Shown in pieces: positions 44,783 through 53,463 of a stretch of 64,000 nt of DNA (within the stretch, counting starts at the first letter, position 1; every line of letters starts with the position of its first letter). The stretch covers positions 1-64,000 of the forward strand of contig JAXLZK010000013.1 in NCBI GenBank assembly GCA_046350935.1. The letters run 5' to 3'. Source of the stretch: Nitrobium sp046350935 (GTDB lineage Bacteria; Nitrospirota; Thermodesulfovibrionia; Thermodesulfovibrionales; Dissulfurispiraceae). The position numbers and the translations under genes were made by a program. The notes beneath the pieces are model-generated. The model saw only the letters and a program-made list of their open reading frames with translations. It did not search any database and was not told the origin of the DNA.

Positions 44783-46388
44783 TTAGTTCTTCCACTGAGG
44801 ACCAACCACGCCCGTGTCGGAGGTGAGGACCGGTACCGGCCTCTTTCCGCCCGTTACAGGATCGGTCTGTGCGCAGGTCATTGTCACGTTGTTCTGGTTG
44901 CCTGCCACGGTCAGCTTACCCGAATACCTCTTGCTGGTGCTGCCCGTGAAGGTGACGGTCGACAGGCTGTTCAGCGTGCTCGTCGTTCCCGCCGCATTCT
45001 GGGACTGTACGCCCTGATCGTTGAAGATCAGCAGCAGAGAGGTATTCGCCGCGATGTCGCCCAGAGAGAGGAGGTCTCGGTGTCAGCCGCATCGTTCGTG
45101 ATCACATCCAGGAACATGGTTGCGGAGCTGGTGTTGAGTTGTTCACCAGGCAGTAGGTCGGAACCGTGGAGGTCAGAGTCAGCCAAGGAATGATCGCCTG
45201 GTACCCGTTCAGCGACCAGGTCTGGATCGTTGCGTAGGAAGGGGCAGTAAGAGTATCTACGCCGCCCGTGCCGAAGCTGATGTCATAGGTGCCGCTGATC
45301 GTCCTGGTAGAGAGGTTCGTGGAGCCGGTAACCTGGAAGCAGGTGGTCAGAGCCAGGTTGGTGGCGCCAGCCCATCTTGCGCTGGGAATAGCAACAGCGA
45401 CCGTGCCGGACGGAGAGTTGGAAGCGATGGACGGCGAAGCGTTGCTGCATGCTCCCGGATCGGTGCCGATTTCGTTGGCAGCCATGATGATGACCCTGTT
45501 GATACCGGCCCAGCTCGCGGAATCCTGGAAGGAGATAGAAGCGTTCACCGCCACTGCGGCATTGGCGGTACCCGAATTGGCATTGGCAGCAGCGGACCCG
45601 TTGTTCGTGGCGCCTATTACCGTTCCGAGATTGTAGACGGTCCTGGTAAGCGTAAGCTTATTCGCCGTAGGGGCTGCAATCGTGTTGCCGCCCGGAGCAT
45701 CTTCGATAAACCTGGTGCCGTTGCCCGGGGTGCCGAGGTAGTCGATCGTCACGGTATCGGCAGAGCTGAGGGCAGCCGCATACTCGTTCGCGAAAGTAGC
45801 AAGGGTAGCCGTTGAAGAGGCATCAATGGTAACGCCGCCCGCAGTGGCAACTACCATTGTAATAGTGGCGGTTCCCGTGGAGGACCTGGAGGTCAGCTGC
45901 ACAGGGAAATTATGAGCACCGGCAGCAGTACAATCTGAAGAACTCGTAACCCAGATAAAATTTCCTCCGGCCACATTCGCAGAAGCATCAAAGCTACCAA
46001 GCTGGAAGACCTGCGAAGTCGAATTGGCGGAAGGGGTAGCAAAAGCAATGGCGATCGCTCCATTAGCTGAGGTGTTGTTCTCAGCGCACAGATACACAGT
46101 GCTTCCCGGGAACGCAGCTCCGCTCATGCTCACGGTAACCAAGTTGCCCGAAGTGAGGTTCTGACCCATAACATATGCTGCGGGCCACTGTGTGGATGCC
46201 AGAACAGCGGTAGTGTTTCCGCTCCCGACGATGGTGATATTCCGCGCAGCGCCCATCGCCTCGGTAGCGGCCGTATAGTTGACGGCGGCAGTGAGATGAT
46301 TGACGCTGGTGGTTCCAGCAAAGGCGGCGCCGGCGATCATCGCTATCGCAAGCATCGCCAACAACGAAACCTTTAGATACTTACTCAT
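44783..46388 (-). CDS. Abundant secreted S-layer-like protein with two apparent frameshifts near the 3' end
   Basis: The signal peptide VSLLAMLAIAMIAGAAFA is followed by a Ser/Thr/Asn/Ala/Gly-rich, lysine- and arginine-poor protein of beta-type composition, without recognisable catalytic motifs. About ten N-x-S/T triplets occur. The first frame stops at 45102, but single-base slips at about 45131-45145 and 45061-45078 continue the same composition (NTSSATMFLDVITNDAADTE, then ANTSLLLIFNDQGVQSQN) and end VLTSDTGVVGPQWKN with TAA at 44783, giving about 535 residues. GGAGGAG lies 5 nt before the ATG. A near-consensus promoter, a structured leader and a strong terminator bracket it. It is probably a major surface protein; its position just after the T2SS operon suggests the export route. 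No homologue is claimed. Confidence 0.75.
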
Positions 46389-46404
46389 TTCTTCTCCTCC
46401 TTTT

Positions 46405-46506
46405 TTACTGCAGGCTGATGCCTGCGAGCCTTTTCACGACGTATGAATCCTGATAAAAAAATAGACTGCGCACTGCCCCATTCTTGCTGACTCTCGCCCT
46501 TGCCAT
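46405..46506 (-). CDS. Possible 33-residue leader peptide (upstream ORF)
   Basis: An ATG at 46506 opens a frame reading MARARVSKNGAVRSLFFYQD and ending ISLQ with TAA at 46405, 16 bp before the ATG of the S-layer-like gene. A 10-base perfect anti-Shine-Dalgarno match, AGGAGGTGAT, sits at 46505-46514, but only 2 nt separate its AGGAGG from the ATG, which is tight for initiation. It may be a true leader peptide or the site may instead bind ribosomes to stabilise the transcript. A small hairpin (GCAGGC ATCA GCCTGC) overlaps its end. Confidence 0.4.
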   Translation of the reverse strand: MARARVSKNGAVRSLFFYQDSYVVKRLAGISLQ

Positions 46507-46514
46507 CACCTCCT
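46505..46514 (-). promoter_or_regulatory. Perfect anti-SD sequence in the leader (STAB-SD-like candidate)
   Basis: AGGAGGTGAT is a full 10-nt complement to the usual 16S rRNA 3' end and lies about 115 nt upstream of the S-layer-like start codon, without a well-spaced initiation codon. Leader-located SD sequences that stabilise mRNA are known from Bacillus cry genes. The function here is inference. Confidence 0.5.
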
Positions 46515-46543
46515 GATTCTCTGGTTTTGTATCAGTTCTCTTC

Positions 46544-46562
46544 ATTGAGTCACCGACTCAAT
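46544..46562. promoter_or_regulatory. 8-bp-arm palindrome in the S-layer-like gene leader
   Basis: ATTGAGTC ACC GACTCAAT is a perfect inverted repeat with a 3-bp spacer, about 65-80 bp downstream of the predicted transcription start. It could be a regulator-binding site or a 5'-end-protecting RNA hairpin. Confidence 0.6.
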
Positions 46563-46632
46563 TATATAAACCATCCCCCCCTGTAAAAAATAATAGTACA
46601 CTTCTCTCCGGAAGGGGTAAGTTGGTCACTAT

Positions 46633-46659
46633 ATTATATAAATTAAAAGTGAATGTCAA
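46633..46659 (-). promoter_or_regulatory. Near-consensus sigma-70 promoter of the S-layer-like gene
   Basis: On the minus strand TTGACA (46654-46659) is followed by TATAAT (46633-46638) at 15 bp, or by TAATAT at 17 bp, in an AT-rich stretch. Transcription would begin near 46626, giving a leader of about 235 nt. This is the strongest promoter match in the window. Confidence 0.75.
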
Positions 46660-46946
46660 GTTCTTCTTCCCCTGTAGTTCTTCTTCCCCTGTTGTAAAGC
46701 CCTTTTCCCTGGCCCTGCCGCACTGTCAGCGGCGGCTATGGAGAGCACGCAAAAAACAGGACATTGCGTCTGCACCTCCCCTGTCGAAAAAAACACACTC
46801 ATGTGGCAAAAACACCACAAACCCTTTTGCGGTGATGCCCCGCGTTGCCTTGATTTACACCACGTTGCACGTTCTCAAAGAGCTACTTACCTTCAGTAAT
46901 TATACAATAAAGCAAGTTCAATGCCTACTACTTTGTACTATATGGG

Positions 46947-47086
46947 CAGGGAATTGCACCAAAAAGACACTGCAAGGGAAAATAACAAGATTGCTTCAGG
47001 ATACGACCCTTCGCAATGACAGGACACGAAAAGCTCTCTTCTTCTGTCATTGCGAGCGGAGCGAAGCAATCCCAGGGGGATACCCA
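46947..47086. mobile_element. MITE, family A copy 5 (right end truncated)
   Basis: The left end CAGGGAATTGCACC and the following TGCAAGGGAAAATAACAAG align closely with copy 3, then the usual GATTGCTTCAGGATACGACC and GAGCGGAGCGAAGCAATCCC. The right terminus is lost at the gspD stop codon. The remaining space from 46660 to 46946 upstream of the S-layer promoter has no recognisable feature. Confidence 0.7.
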
Positions 47087-49196
47087 TTATTTGAACCACT
47101 GTATCTCCCGTTTGAGCTCGTCGGTCACCCGGACGGCGTCGCCCATATTCGTGAGGATGCGGGGGGTAAGAAGGATGATCAGCTCGGTCTTCGTCTTGCT
47201 CTTCGAGGTGTTCTTGAAGAGGTTGCCGAGCAGGGGAATGTCCCCGATGAGGGGGACCTTGGTATCCGTATTGCTGATATTGTCGGAAATCAGGCCCCCA
47301 AGAACAATGGCCTGACCGGTGCTCGCCACCACCATTGTTTTCAGCTTCCTGGTAAGGATGAGAGGCGAGCTCACGTCGGACAAGGTATTCGACTGGGCCT
47401 CGCTCGACTCAAGCACGATGGTAAGGGTGAGGATCCCCTCGGTGTTGATGGTGGGCCGCACGGACAGGATCAGACCGGTGCTCCGGTACTGGACGCTCTG
47501 CGTCGTGACCGTCGTCTGCTGGTCCGCAGAAGTGGACTTCGTCTCGCCGGTGATGACAGGGATATCCGAGCCGATCTGGATGCTCGACTCCTCGTTGTCG
47601 AGCACCATAAGACGCGGGCTCGATATGACGTTGACCTTGTTCTCCTGGGCAAAGGCATTCAGGAGCACCTGGACCTTCTCCGAGCTGGAGGTGAACTGGT
47701 AGGTCAGTCCCGTGGAGGTGAGGCCGAGCTGGCCGAGCGTCTGGAGGACATAGTCACCGCTCAGCATCTTGTTTTTCAGGTACCACTCGAGGCCGTAGTT
47801 GAGGTCGTCCTTCAGGGTGAGCTCGGCGATGGTGGTCTCGATCAGCACCTGCTTGGGGACCATGTCGAGCTTTGGAGCGGTACTCGGAGGGGGTGGCGCG
47901 AATCAGGATCACATTCCTCTTATCGTCGGCAGCGAGCCGCAGCCCCCCCACCGCAAGAGAAGCCGTTGTCTGCTGCCCTGATGAGGACGGTTTTGCAGGG
48001 GGGGCGGGGATGGAGGGCGGGGGCGCCGAAGCGGAAGAGGGGAGCGGCCCGGAGGCGGGGAGCGTGATCCCGTACAGGCGGCCCAGCGACTCGACCAGGT
48101 CCGACGCCTTCGAGAAGCGCGGCGAATAGGTGAACGCCTTCTCGCTCGCGCCCGCCGACTCGTCGGTATCGAGCTTCCGGTACCAATCGACGACATATTT
48201 CATGGATTCTTCATCGGGAGCGATCACGAGCACCGTATTCAGGAACTTGATCGGCATGAAGACGACTCCCGGATCCTTGATAGAGGTGGGAGTGGGAAAG
48301 TTAAGCCCCTGGAGGATAGCGGAAATCTGTTTGATGAACTCCTCAGGCTGCCAGTAGACCAGCTTGAGCATCACGACCTTCTTGTCGACGATGTACGGGA
48401 CATCGAACAGCTCCGCGATCTCCGCCACCTCGCGCACGGAGGAGGCGGGGCCCGAAACGAGAAGGGTATTGTCCTTGAAGCTCTGCCATACGCCCGCATT
48501 GTTCTTATAGACAGTCCTGACAATGTATTCGAGTTCGTTAAACTTGATATATTTCAGAGGAATTACCTGAAGAATCTCCGCAGGGCTGTCCGGGACGGTG
48601 CGCCCGATCCGGATATCCACGGGGGGTTTCGGGGGCTGCGGCTTCGCCTTTGTTATGTACAGCGCCCCTCCCCGCTCCTCCACGGTGAGGTCCTGCTTCT
48701 CCAGGAAGCCGATGATGATCTCGACTACCTTGTCCGCGGGCATCTCCCGGGTCATCCTCAGGGTGACAGGGTTCTTCATATTCTTGACCTGCTCGTCGAT
48801 GAAGAAGGTGACCTTGAGGATATCGCCCAGCGCGTAGATGACGAAATCGGCCAGGGGCATCGCCTCTGCATTGACGAGGACAGGACCTTCCGCATGAACG
48901 AGGCGCTGCGGATCGATGGGCTCCTTCTCGATCTTCTTCGGGAGACTCTTCTGCGGAGCGGGTTTTGCAAACACGGGGAGCTGCAGCTCGTCCACCTGAT
49001 GCACGGGTTTCGGCTCCTCGGCGGGGAGGAGGGCTCCGCTCTTGTTCGGCCCGGCGGTCCCCGCAGGTTCCGCGGCTGCAGGCTGCGCACCCGCCTCCCC
49101 CTGCACCGCTCCGGAGCGCGCTCCCTTCGTCGAGGCGCACCCGAAGAGCGCGATGCAGATCAGTACGGCCATGAGACTCTTTACAACACTGGACAT
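47087..49196 (-). pseudogene. gspD: T2SS secretin, interrupted by a small deletion/frameshift
   Basis: The N-terminal part (from 49196) is a lipoprotein precursor (SLMAVLICIALFGCAS, lipobox LFGC) with a proline-rich spacer, an STN-like N0 domain (VTLRMTREMPADKVVEII) and N1-N3 domains to NVILIRATPSEYR. The C-terminal frame (from about 47868) has LDMVPKQVLIETTIAELTL and the secretin core (VNVISSPRLMVLDNEES, TGQAIVLGGLISDN, VPLIGDIPLLGNLF). Between EYR and LD only 7 nt remain where relatives have about eight residues, so roughly 17 nt seem to be missing, shifting the frame at 47868-47880. It would form the outer-membrane pore. It could be broken in the cell or misassembled. Confidence 0.82.
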
Positions 49197-49206
49197 TTCT
49201 CTCCCC

Positions 49207-49755
49207 TTATTGTTTCTTCTGCTCGTTCTGCTTCACGTCGAATATCTTATACACTTTTTTCTCTTTGCCCTTTTTCGCAGTGACCTGCAGACGGTCGATG
49301 CCGGACACGACGAAACCATCGGCCATCTTGTCGCCCACCTTCAGGGAGACCAAGGCGCCGGTGTATTCCCGCACGACCGCCCTCGTCTCCTTGCCCTGAA
49401 AAACGGCAATGAGATTATACGGGTTTTCAGGAAGGGCCTTCAACTCCTTCGGTTTCTCGTAGCGCCCCTCCGGGTCGAAAATGTTGCGCGCCGTCAGGCT
49501 CTTGTACGCATTCGGGAGCGGAGCGGCCTGCGCTTTTGCCTGCGCTTTCTCCTGCGTCCGGGGCTCCCGCCCCCCCTGCTGTCCACCCGCGGAAGCAGAG
49601 AGAGCGGTTCTCTGCATGTCCTTCCGCACCTCCCGCGCATCAGGCCGATAGTCCGCCTTCGGCTTTTCAGCGAGGGAAAGGGCCGCCGCAAAGCACACGA
49701 CAAGGAAGCCCGCATCGAGCGCATACTTCCTGATAAAGAGGGCCGCCTTCTTCAT
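49207..49755 (-). CDS. gspC: GspC-like inner-membrane protein of the T2SS
   Basis: 182 residues: one N-terminal membrane segment (ALDAGFLVVCFAAALSLAEK), a basic, Ala/Gln-rich periplasmic linker, then a homology-region-like domain (LTARNIFDPEGRYEKP, YNLIAVFQGKETRAVVREYTG, LKVGDKMADGFVVSGI). It lacks a PDZ domain, so it is close to PilP/GspC-type short forms. It overlaps the gspM start by 4 bp and precedes gspD by 10 bp. It would link the inner-membrane platform to the secretin. Confidence 0.72.
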   Translation of the reverse strand: MKKAALFIRKYALDAGFLVVCFAAALSLAEKPKADYRPDAREVRKDMQRTALSASAGGQQGGREPRTQEKAQAKAQAAPLPNAYKSLTARNIFDPEGRYEKPKELKALPENPYNLIAVFQGKETRAVVREYTGALVSLKVGDKMADGFVVSGIDRLQVTAKKGKEKKVYKIFDVKQNEQKKQ

Positions 49756-50285
49756 TTCTCCCTCCTGAAGGCGGAGACCGTCAGGCTGCAGAGGGTATCC
49801 TGGCCGCTCCGGGCGTTCTCGAACCTCTTTACAATATATGTGCCGTCGGCTTTTTCCATCCCGCTGAGCAGGGCCACCACCCCCTTCTGCTCCCCCTTCA
49901 GCCGGAGCACCACCGTCACCTCGCTGATCGTCTTGAAAAAGACAGGGTCGGGGAACTCGAAGTTCAGCACGGTCAGCCCCTCTTTCTCCGCCTGGGCCGT
50001 GATCTCCCTGACGAGCTCCGCCTGGAGGGAGGCGTACGGTTCCGCCTTCGGGAATACAGACTTCAGGAGGGAGCTCTCCGCGGCGCTGTTCCTTTCACTC
50101 CGCGCCTTCTCCTCCTCTCTGAACCTCTCGTAGGCAGCCGCCCGCATCAGGTAGGTCTCCCTGTATTCCCTGAGGAGTATTCTCTTTTCTTCCAGGGCAT
50201 GCCGGTACGGGACGATAACGAACCGCACCAAAAGCAGCACCGCCAGCAGATAGAAACCGGCTATTTTGACTTTTTCCCTGTTCAT
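49752..50285 (-). CDS. gspM: GspM/PilO-like inner-membrane protein of the T2SS
   Basis: 177 residues: one transmembrane segment (VKIAGFYLLAVLLLVRFVIV), a coiled coil, then a ferredoxin-like domain (LVREITAQAEKEGLTVLNFE, VTVVLRLKGEQKGVVALLSG). The architecture is that of GspM or PilO, and it follows the gspL-like gene with a 4-bp overlap. It is expected to pair with GspL in the assembly platform. Confidence 0.75.
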   Translation of the reverse strand: MNREKVKIAGFYLLAVLLLVRFVIVPYRHALEEKRILLREYRETYLMRAAAYERFREEEKARSERNSAAESSLLKSVFPKAEPYASLQAELVREITAQAEKEGLTVLNFEFPDPVFFKTISEVTVVLRLKGEQKGVVALLSGMEKADGTYIVKRFENARSGQDTLCSLTVSAFRREK

Positions 50286-51469
50286 CGCAGCTCCAGCGTC
50301 AACGCACAGGTGTATATCCCTTTCTGGTCCCTGGCGGGGGCCCCCTTCAGCTTCACCGCTTTTACCCCTTCCGTGCCGCCCAGCGCCTTGATCACGGCAA
50401 TGGGGTCCTTGGTCGTCAGGGTCAGCTCCAGGAGGTTCTCGTTCAGGAGCATCCGCGACACGACGCTCTGTTCGGGGAGGCGCGCCGCCAGCATATCCAT
50501 GACCCGGAGCGGGGAAGTGCCCGCCTTCCTCTTTTCTTTCAGTTCCGCAAGCGCGTCCGCATCGTCCTCGTTTGTCTTTCCTATCCCCGGGCCTGTCCCC
50601 TGGCCTGCTCCCTGGACGATCATGCCCGCCGCGAGTCTGCCGATCTTCTCCTTCACTTCCCTGGCCGCCGCATCATAGTTTCTGCCCGAAAAGAAGAGGA
50701 AGAGCCCGTACGCCAGGAGAAGGGAGAGCACTGCCCGCGCGGCGAGGCCGAGATACGGCAGCGCCGTCTCCTGTTCGGTCCTGACCCTGAACGGCTTGAG
50801 CTGCAGGCGGGGCAGAAAGTCGAGGGAGACGGGATATCCCTTCGTCCCGCCCCTCACCACTTCGAAGGGGCCGCCCTGCAGGTCCCGCGGCACCGCCCCA
50901 GCACCGAAGAGGCGCACTCTTTTGATCCCTCCCGCATGCCTGCTGATCCCCTTGGTCAGGACCTCGATATGCCTTCCGCCGAGGTCGCCCCGGAAGGTGG
51001 AGCCCCCGAGGAAGCCGTTCTTCCCATAGGCGAGGAGCCAGGAACTCTCCTTGCCGCACATGGCGGTGATCTCCGGCTCGTCAGCGGTAAAAGCCCTGTC
51101 TTCGGGGAGGATATGGGTATACGGGAATATCCGCCGCAGTTTTTCTCCTTCCGCGGCGTCCCAGGCCCATATGTCGACCGTCGTGTAGGTTTCGGTCCGC
51201 TCGAAGATGCTGATGGAGTGAGCAGGATTCCGGAGGGGGAACAGCTCCCCGGCCTCCATCCGCACCGCTTTCCTGATGTCGGCTTCCGATGCGGGAGGGA
51301 ACCTTTTCCGGGTATGGAGAAGGAGGTCCCTCCCCACGATGAGCACCTTTTTGCCCAACGCCCTGACCGGTTTCATCCGCTCCGGCTCTCCGGAGGCGAG
51401 CTTCTCGGGCCCTCCTTCCTTCAGCCGGTATATCTCGAATCCCTCTTTATGCCAGTATCCCGCAAGCAT
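50282..51469 (-). CDS. gspL: GspL-like actin-fold/platform protein of the T2SS
   Basis: 395 residues. The cytoplasmic part has an actin-like fold related to GspL and PilM (FPPASEADIRKAVRMEAGEL, FPLRNPAHSISIFER), then a membrane segment (ARAVLSLLLAYGLFLFF) and a periplasmic ferredoxin-like domain (VVSRMLLNENLLELTLTT). The length is typical of GspL. It recruits the ATPase GspE to the membrane. It lies just beyond a MITE that separates it from gspK by 258 bp. Confidence 0.78.
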   Translation of the reverse strand: MLAGYWHKEGFEIYRLKEGGPEKLASGEPERMKPVRALGKKVLIVGRDLLLHTRKRFPPASEADIRKAVRMEAGELFPLRNPAHSISIFERTETYTTVDIWAWDAAEGEKLRRIFPYTHILPEDRAFTADEPEITAMCGKESSWLLAYGKNGFLGGSTFRGDLGGRHIEVLTKGISRHAGGIKRVRLFGAGAVPRDLQGGPFEVVRGGTKGYPVSLDFLPRLQLKPFRVRTEQETALPYLGLAARAVLSLLLAYGLFLFFSGRNYDAAAREVKEKIGRLAAGMIVQGAGQGTGPGIGKTNEDDADALAELKEKRKAGTSPLRVMDMLAARLPEQSVVSRMLLNENLLELTLTTKDPIAVIKALGGTEGVKAVKLKGAPARDQKGIYTCALTLELR

Positions 51470-51519
51470 GCTCTTTTTCCTGCTCTCCCTCTGTTTTGCA
51501 CCGCATCTTTTCTACTCTC

Positions 51520-51725
51520 CAAGGCAAATGCATCAAAATATCTGCTCAGTGGTTATTTCATTGAGATTGCTTCGCTGCGCTCGCAATGACAAAAGAAAAA
51601 GGGCCCGCAATGACAGGGGGAGAGAGTCTCTCTCCCTGTCTTCTGTCTTTGTCATTGCGAAGAGTCGTACCCTGAAGCAATCTTGTCGTTTTCCCCGGAA
51701 TCGCTCTTTCGATACGTTTGCCCTT
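51520..51725. mobile_element. MITE, family A copy 6, inside the T2SS operon
   Basis: A 206-bp element with degraded termini (CAAGGCAAATGCATC and GATACGTTTGCCCTT) and the family interior (GATTGCTTCGCTGCGCTCGC; GAAGAGTCGTACCCTGAAGC). Its right end is 2 bp from the gspK stop codon. It interrupts the otherwise tight gspK-gspL spacing and may affect transcription into gspL-M-C-D. Confidence 0.8.
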
Positions 51726-51727
51726 TT

Positions 51728-52654
51728 CTACTCCCTCCCCCAATACACAACGCTGTACGGCTGATTGAGGCCCTGCCGCACGTCGATCCCCGCCCGCAGG
51801 GAGTAGACCGGCTTCGGCTTCCCCACCTCGATAGTGACCTCCCAGAAGCGGGAGGGCTGGAAGTCGGAGCCCTCCCCCGTCCCCTCGATGGTCCTCCCGG
51901 CGACGGTGAAGAGCTCCGTAGCAGAGGTGAGAGGCTTCTGCGCCATATACGCCTTCAGTGCGGCAAGGGCTTCCGGGCCGAGGTCGAGATACGCCGTAAG
52001 GACTTCGTCCCGGGCGGTGTTCGGATTGAAGCCCGAACTGGGCAGCAGGGTAAGATAGGGCGCCGCCTTCCGGTACAGCTCCTCGTCCATGCCCCTTATG
52101 AAAGCAAATTCCTCCTTGTACTGTAAAGGATAATTTCTCGGAGCATAGGGCTTCCCCTCCGCGTGGTAGTATGCTTCCTCCGCCCCGTTCACCCGTACGA
52201 GGGTGTCCTGATCGATCCAGTCGAGGAAGCTGTTGATGATCACCTCCGTCTTGTCCTCTCCCGGCCTGACGTTGCGCAGCAGCCGCCGGAGGGCGGACGT
52301 GTTGGGACTCGAGAGGGAGACCATGCCGTTGCTGTCCTGTATCTTTACCTCTACGTCGTCGTCCACTTTCACCGTCGTGTTGTTCAGCGGGATGCTTTTG
52401 ACGCCGAGCACTCTTTCCCCTGACGTGAGGACCACCTCGCGCGCGGTGGTCTTCCCCGAGAGGATCGAATACATCAGCCGGTCATAGACGGAGACGGCCC
52501 TGAGCATCGCCTCCGACTTGGTCTTCAGGCCTTCCGCCGCCCTGAGGTGCTCCTTCACGAGCCAGTTGAAGCCGATCCCCACCGTCACGACGACCGCGGC
52601 GAGGAGCAGGGACAGGAGGGTGGCGGAGCCCCGGGAACTCTCAATAGACTTCAT
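51728..52654 (-). CDS. gspK: T2SS minor pseudopilin GspK
   Basis: About 308 residues when started at the ATG at 52654 (GGGAGGG 4 nt upstream). A prepilin-like start (ESSRG, then SATLLSLLLAAVVVTVGIGF) lacks the usual Glu5, as is normal for GspK. The alpha-helical insertion domain contains LLRNVRPGEDKTEVIINSFL and SSGFNPNTARDEVLTAYL. It overlaps gspJ by 14 bp. GspK caps the pseudopilus tip with GspI and GspJ. Confidence 0.88.
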   Translation of the reverse strand: MKSIESSRGSATLLSLLLAAVVVTVGIGFNWLVKEHLRAAEGLKTKSEAMLRAVSVYDRLMYSILSGKTTAREVVLTSGERVLGVKSIPLNNTTVKVDDDVEVKIQDSNGMVSLSSPNTSALRRLLRNVRPGEDKTEVIINSFLDWIDQDTLVRVNGAEEAYYHAEGKPYAPRNYPLQYKEEFAFIRGMDEELYRKAAPYLTLLPSSGFNPNTARDEVLTAYLDLGPEALAALKAYMAQKPLTSATELFTVAGRTIEGTGEGSDFQPSRFWEVTIEVGKPKPVYSLRAGIDVRQGLNQPYSVVYWGRE

Positions 52655-53300
52655 TATACCCTCCCTTTCTGCGGGAGTTGGTGTTGATCCCGAAGTGCAG
52701 CGTCTGCTTCCCCTGCTCACCTGTATAGGTCAGCTTCACGAGCGAGGGAAGCGAGAGCTTCTTCCCCGCGTCGAAATCACGGAACCATCCGCTCTTCTGC
52801 TCAGGGGTGTCGTACCCGTAAAAGTCCAGCTCCACCTTCTCCACGTCATCGAGCAGCACGAGGGAGTTTCCCTTCCGGTAGTCGCCGAGAAGGAAGTCTC
52901 TCTCCAGGTCCTTGAGGCTCTTCGTATAGACAGGGAGCTCATAGTACACCACGGCGTACTTTCCGGCCCCCCTCCTCTCCTTCACGATCCAGACGGCGAC
53001 GGGCATGTCCCCGGCGAGGGGCGACAGGGACACATAGGAGACCCTCTCCTGGCTGCCGTAAAAATAGGGGAACCAGTCTCCGTTCTCCTTCCGCACGTAG
53101 TAGTCGAGCAGGGAGCCGAAGCTGCCGTCCATCCAGAGGCCCTTCGCCCTGTCCCAGAAATTGATCCCCTTCTCCATCAGGCCGTGATACTGCTTCAGTC
53201 CCTGGTTGAGGGCCATGGTCGCAAGCATCACCATGGAGCTGAAGATCGCCATCGCCACCAGCACCTCGAGGAGGGTATAGCCTTGAGGCCGTATACGCAC
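52641..53300 (-). CDS. gspJ: T2SS minor pseudopilin GspJ
   Basis: About 219 residues from a GTG at 53300: VRIRPQG then YTLLEVLVAMAIFSSM, a type IV pilin signal with Glu5 and Tyr at position +1. Downstream ERVSYVSLSPLAGDMPVAVW, YYELPVYTKSLKDL and KLTYTGEQGKQTLHFGINT fit GspJ. The longer frame to 53519 passes through a MITE and is not native. GspJ forms the tip complex with GspI and GspK. Confidence 0.85.
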   Translation of the reverse strand: MRIRPQGYTLLEVLVAMAIFSSMVMLATMALNQGLKQYHGLMEKGINFWDRAKGLWMDGSFGSLLDYYVRKENGDWFPYFYGSQERVSYVSLSPLAGDMPVAVWIVKERRGAGKYAVVYYELPVYTKSLKDLERDFLLGDYRKGNSLVLLDDVEKVELDFYGYDTPEQKSGWFRDFDAGKKLSLPSLVKLTYTGEQGKQTLHFGINTNSRRKGGYNEVY

Positions 53301-53317
53301 GACATTTCTACTACACC

Positions 53318-53463
53318 TAACAGAGTGCTGAAAGAATCGTTTTCCTGTCATTGCGAGCGGAGAGAAGCAATCTCGTCTCTGATGAAATCGACCGGTTGAG
53401 ATTGCTTCGTCGCAGAAACTGCTCCTCGCAATGACACTACAGCCGTTTTTCAGCAGCCTGCTA
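53318..53463. mobile_element. MITE, family B; its terminus supplies the gspI stop codon
   Basis: A 146-bp element between gspI and gspJ with imperfect terminal inverted repeats, TAACAGAGTGCTGAAAG on the left and CTTTTTCAGCAGCCTGCTA-type on the right. It encloses TGTCATTGCGAGCGGAG and CTCCTCGCAATGACA. Read on the minus strand, TAG of TAGCAGGCTGCTGAAAAA is the stop codon of gspI (53461-53463). Confidence 0.75.
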
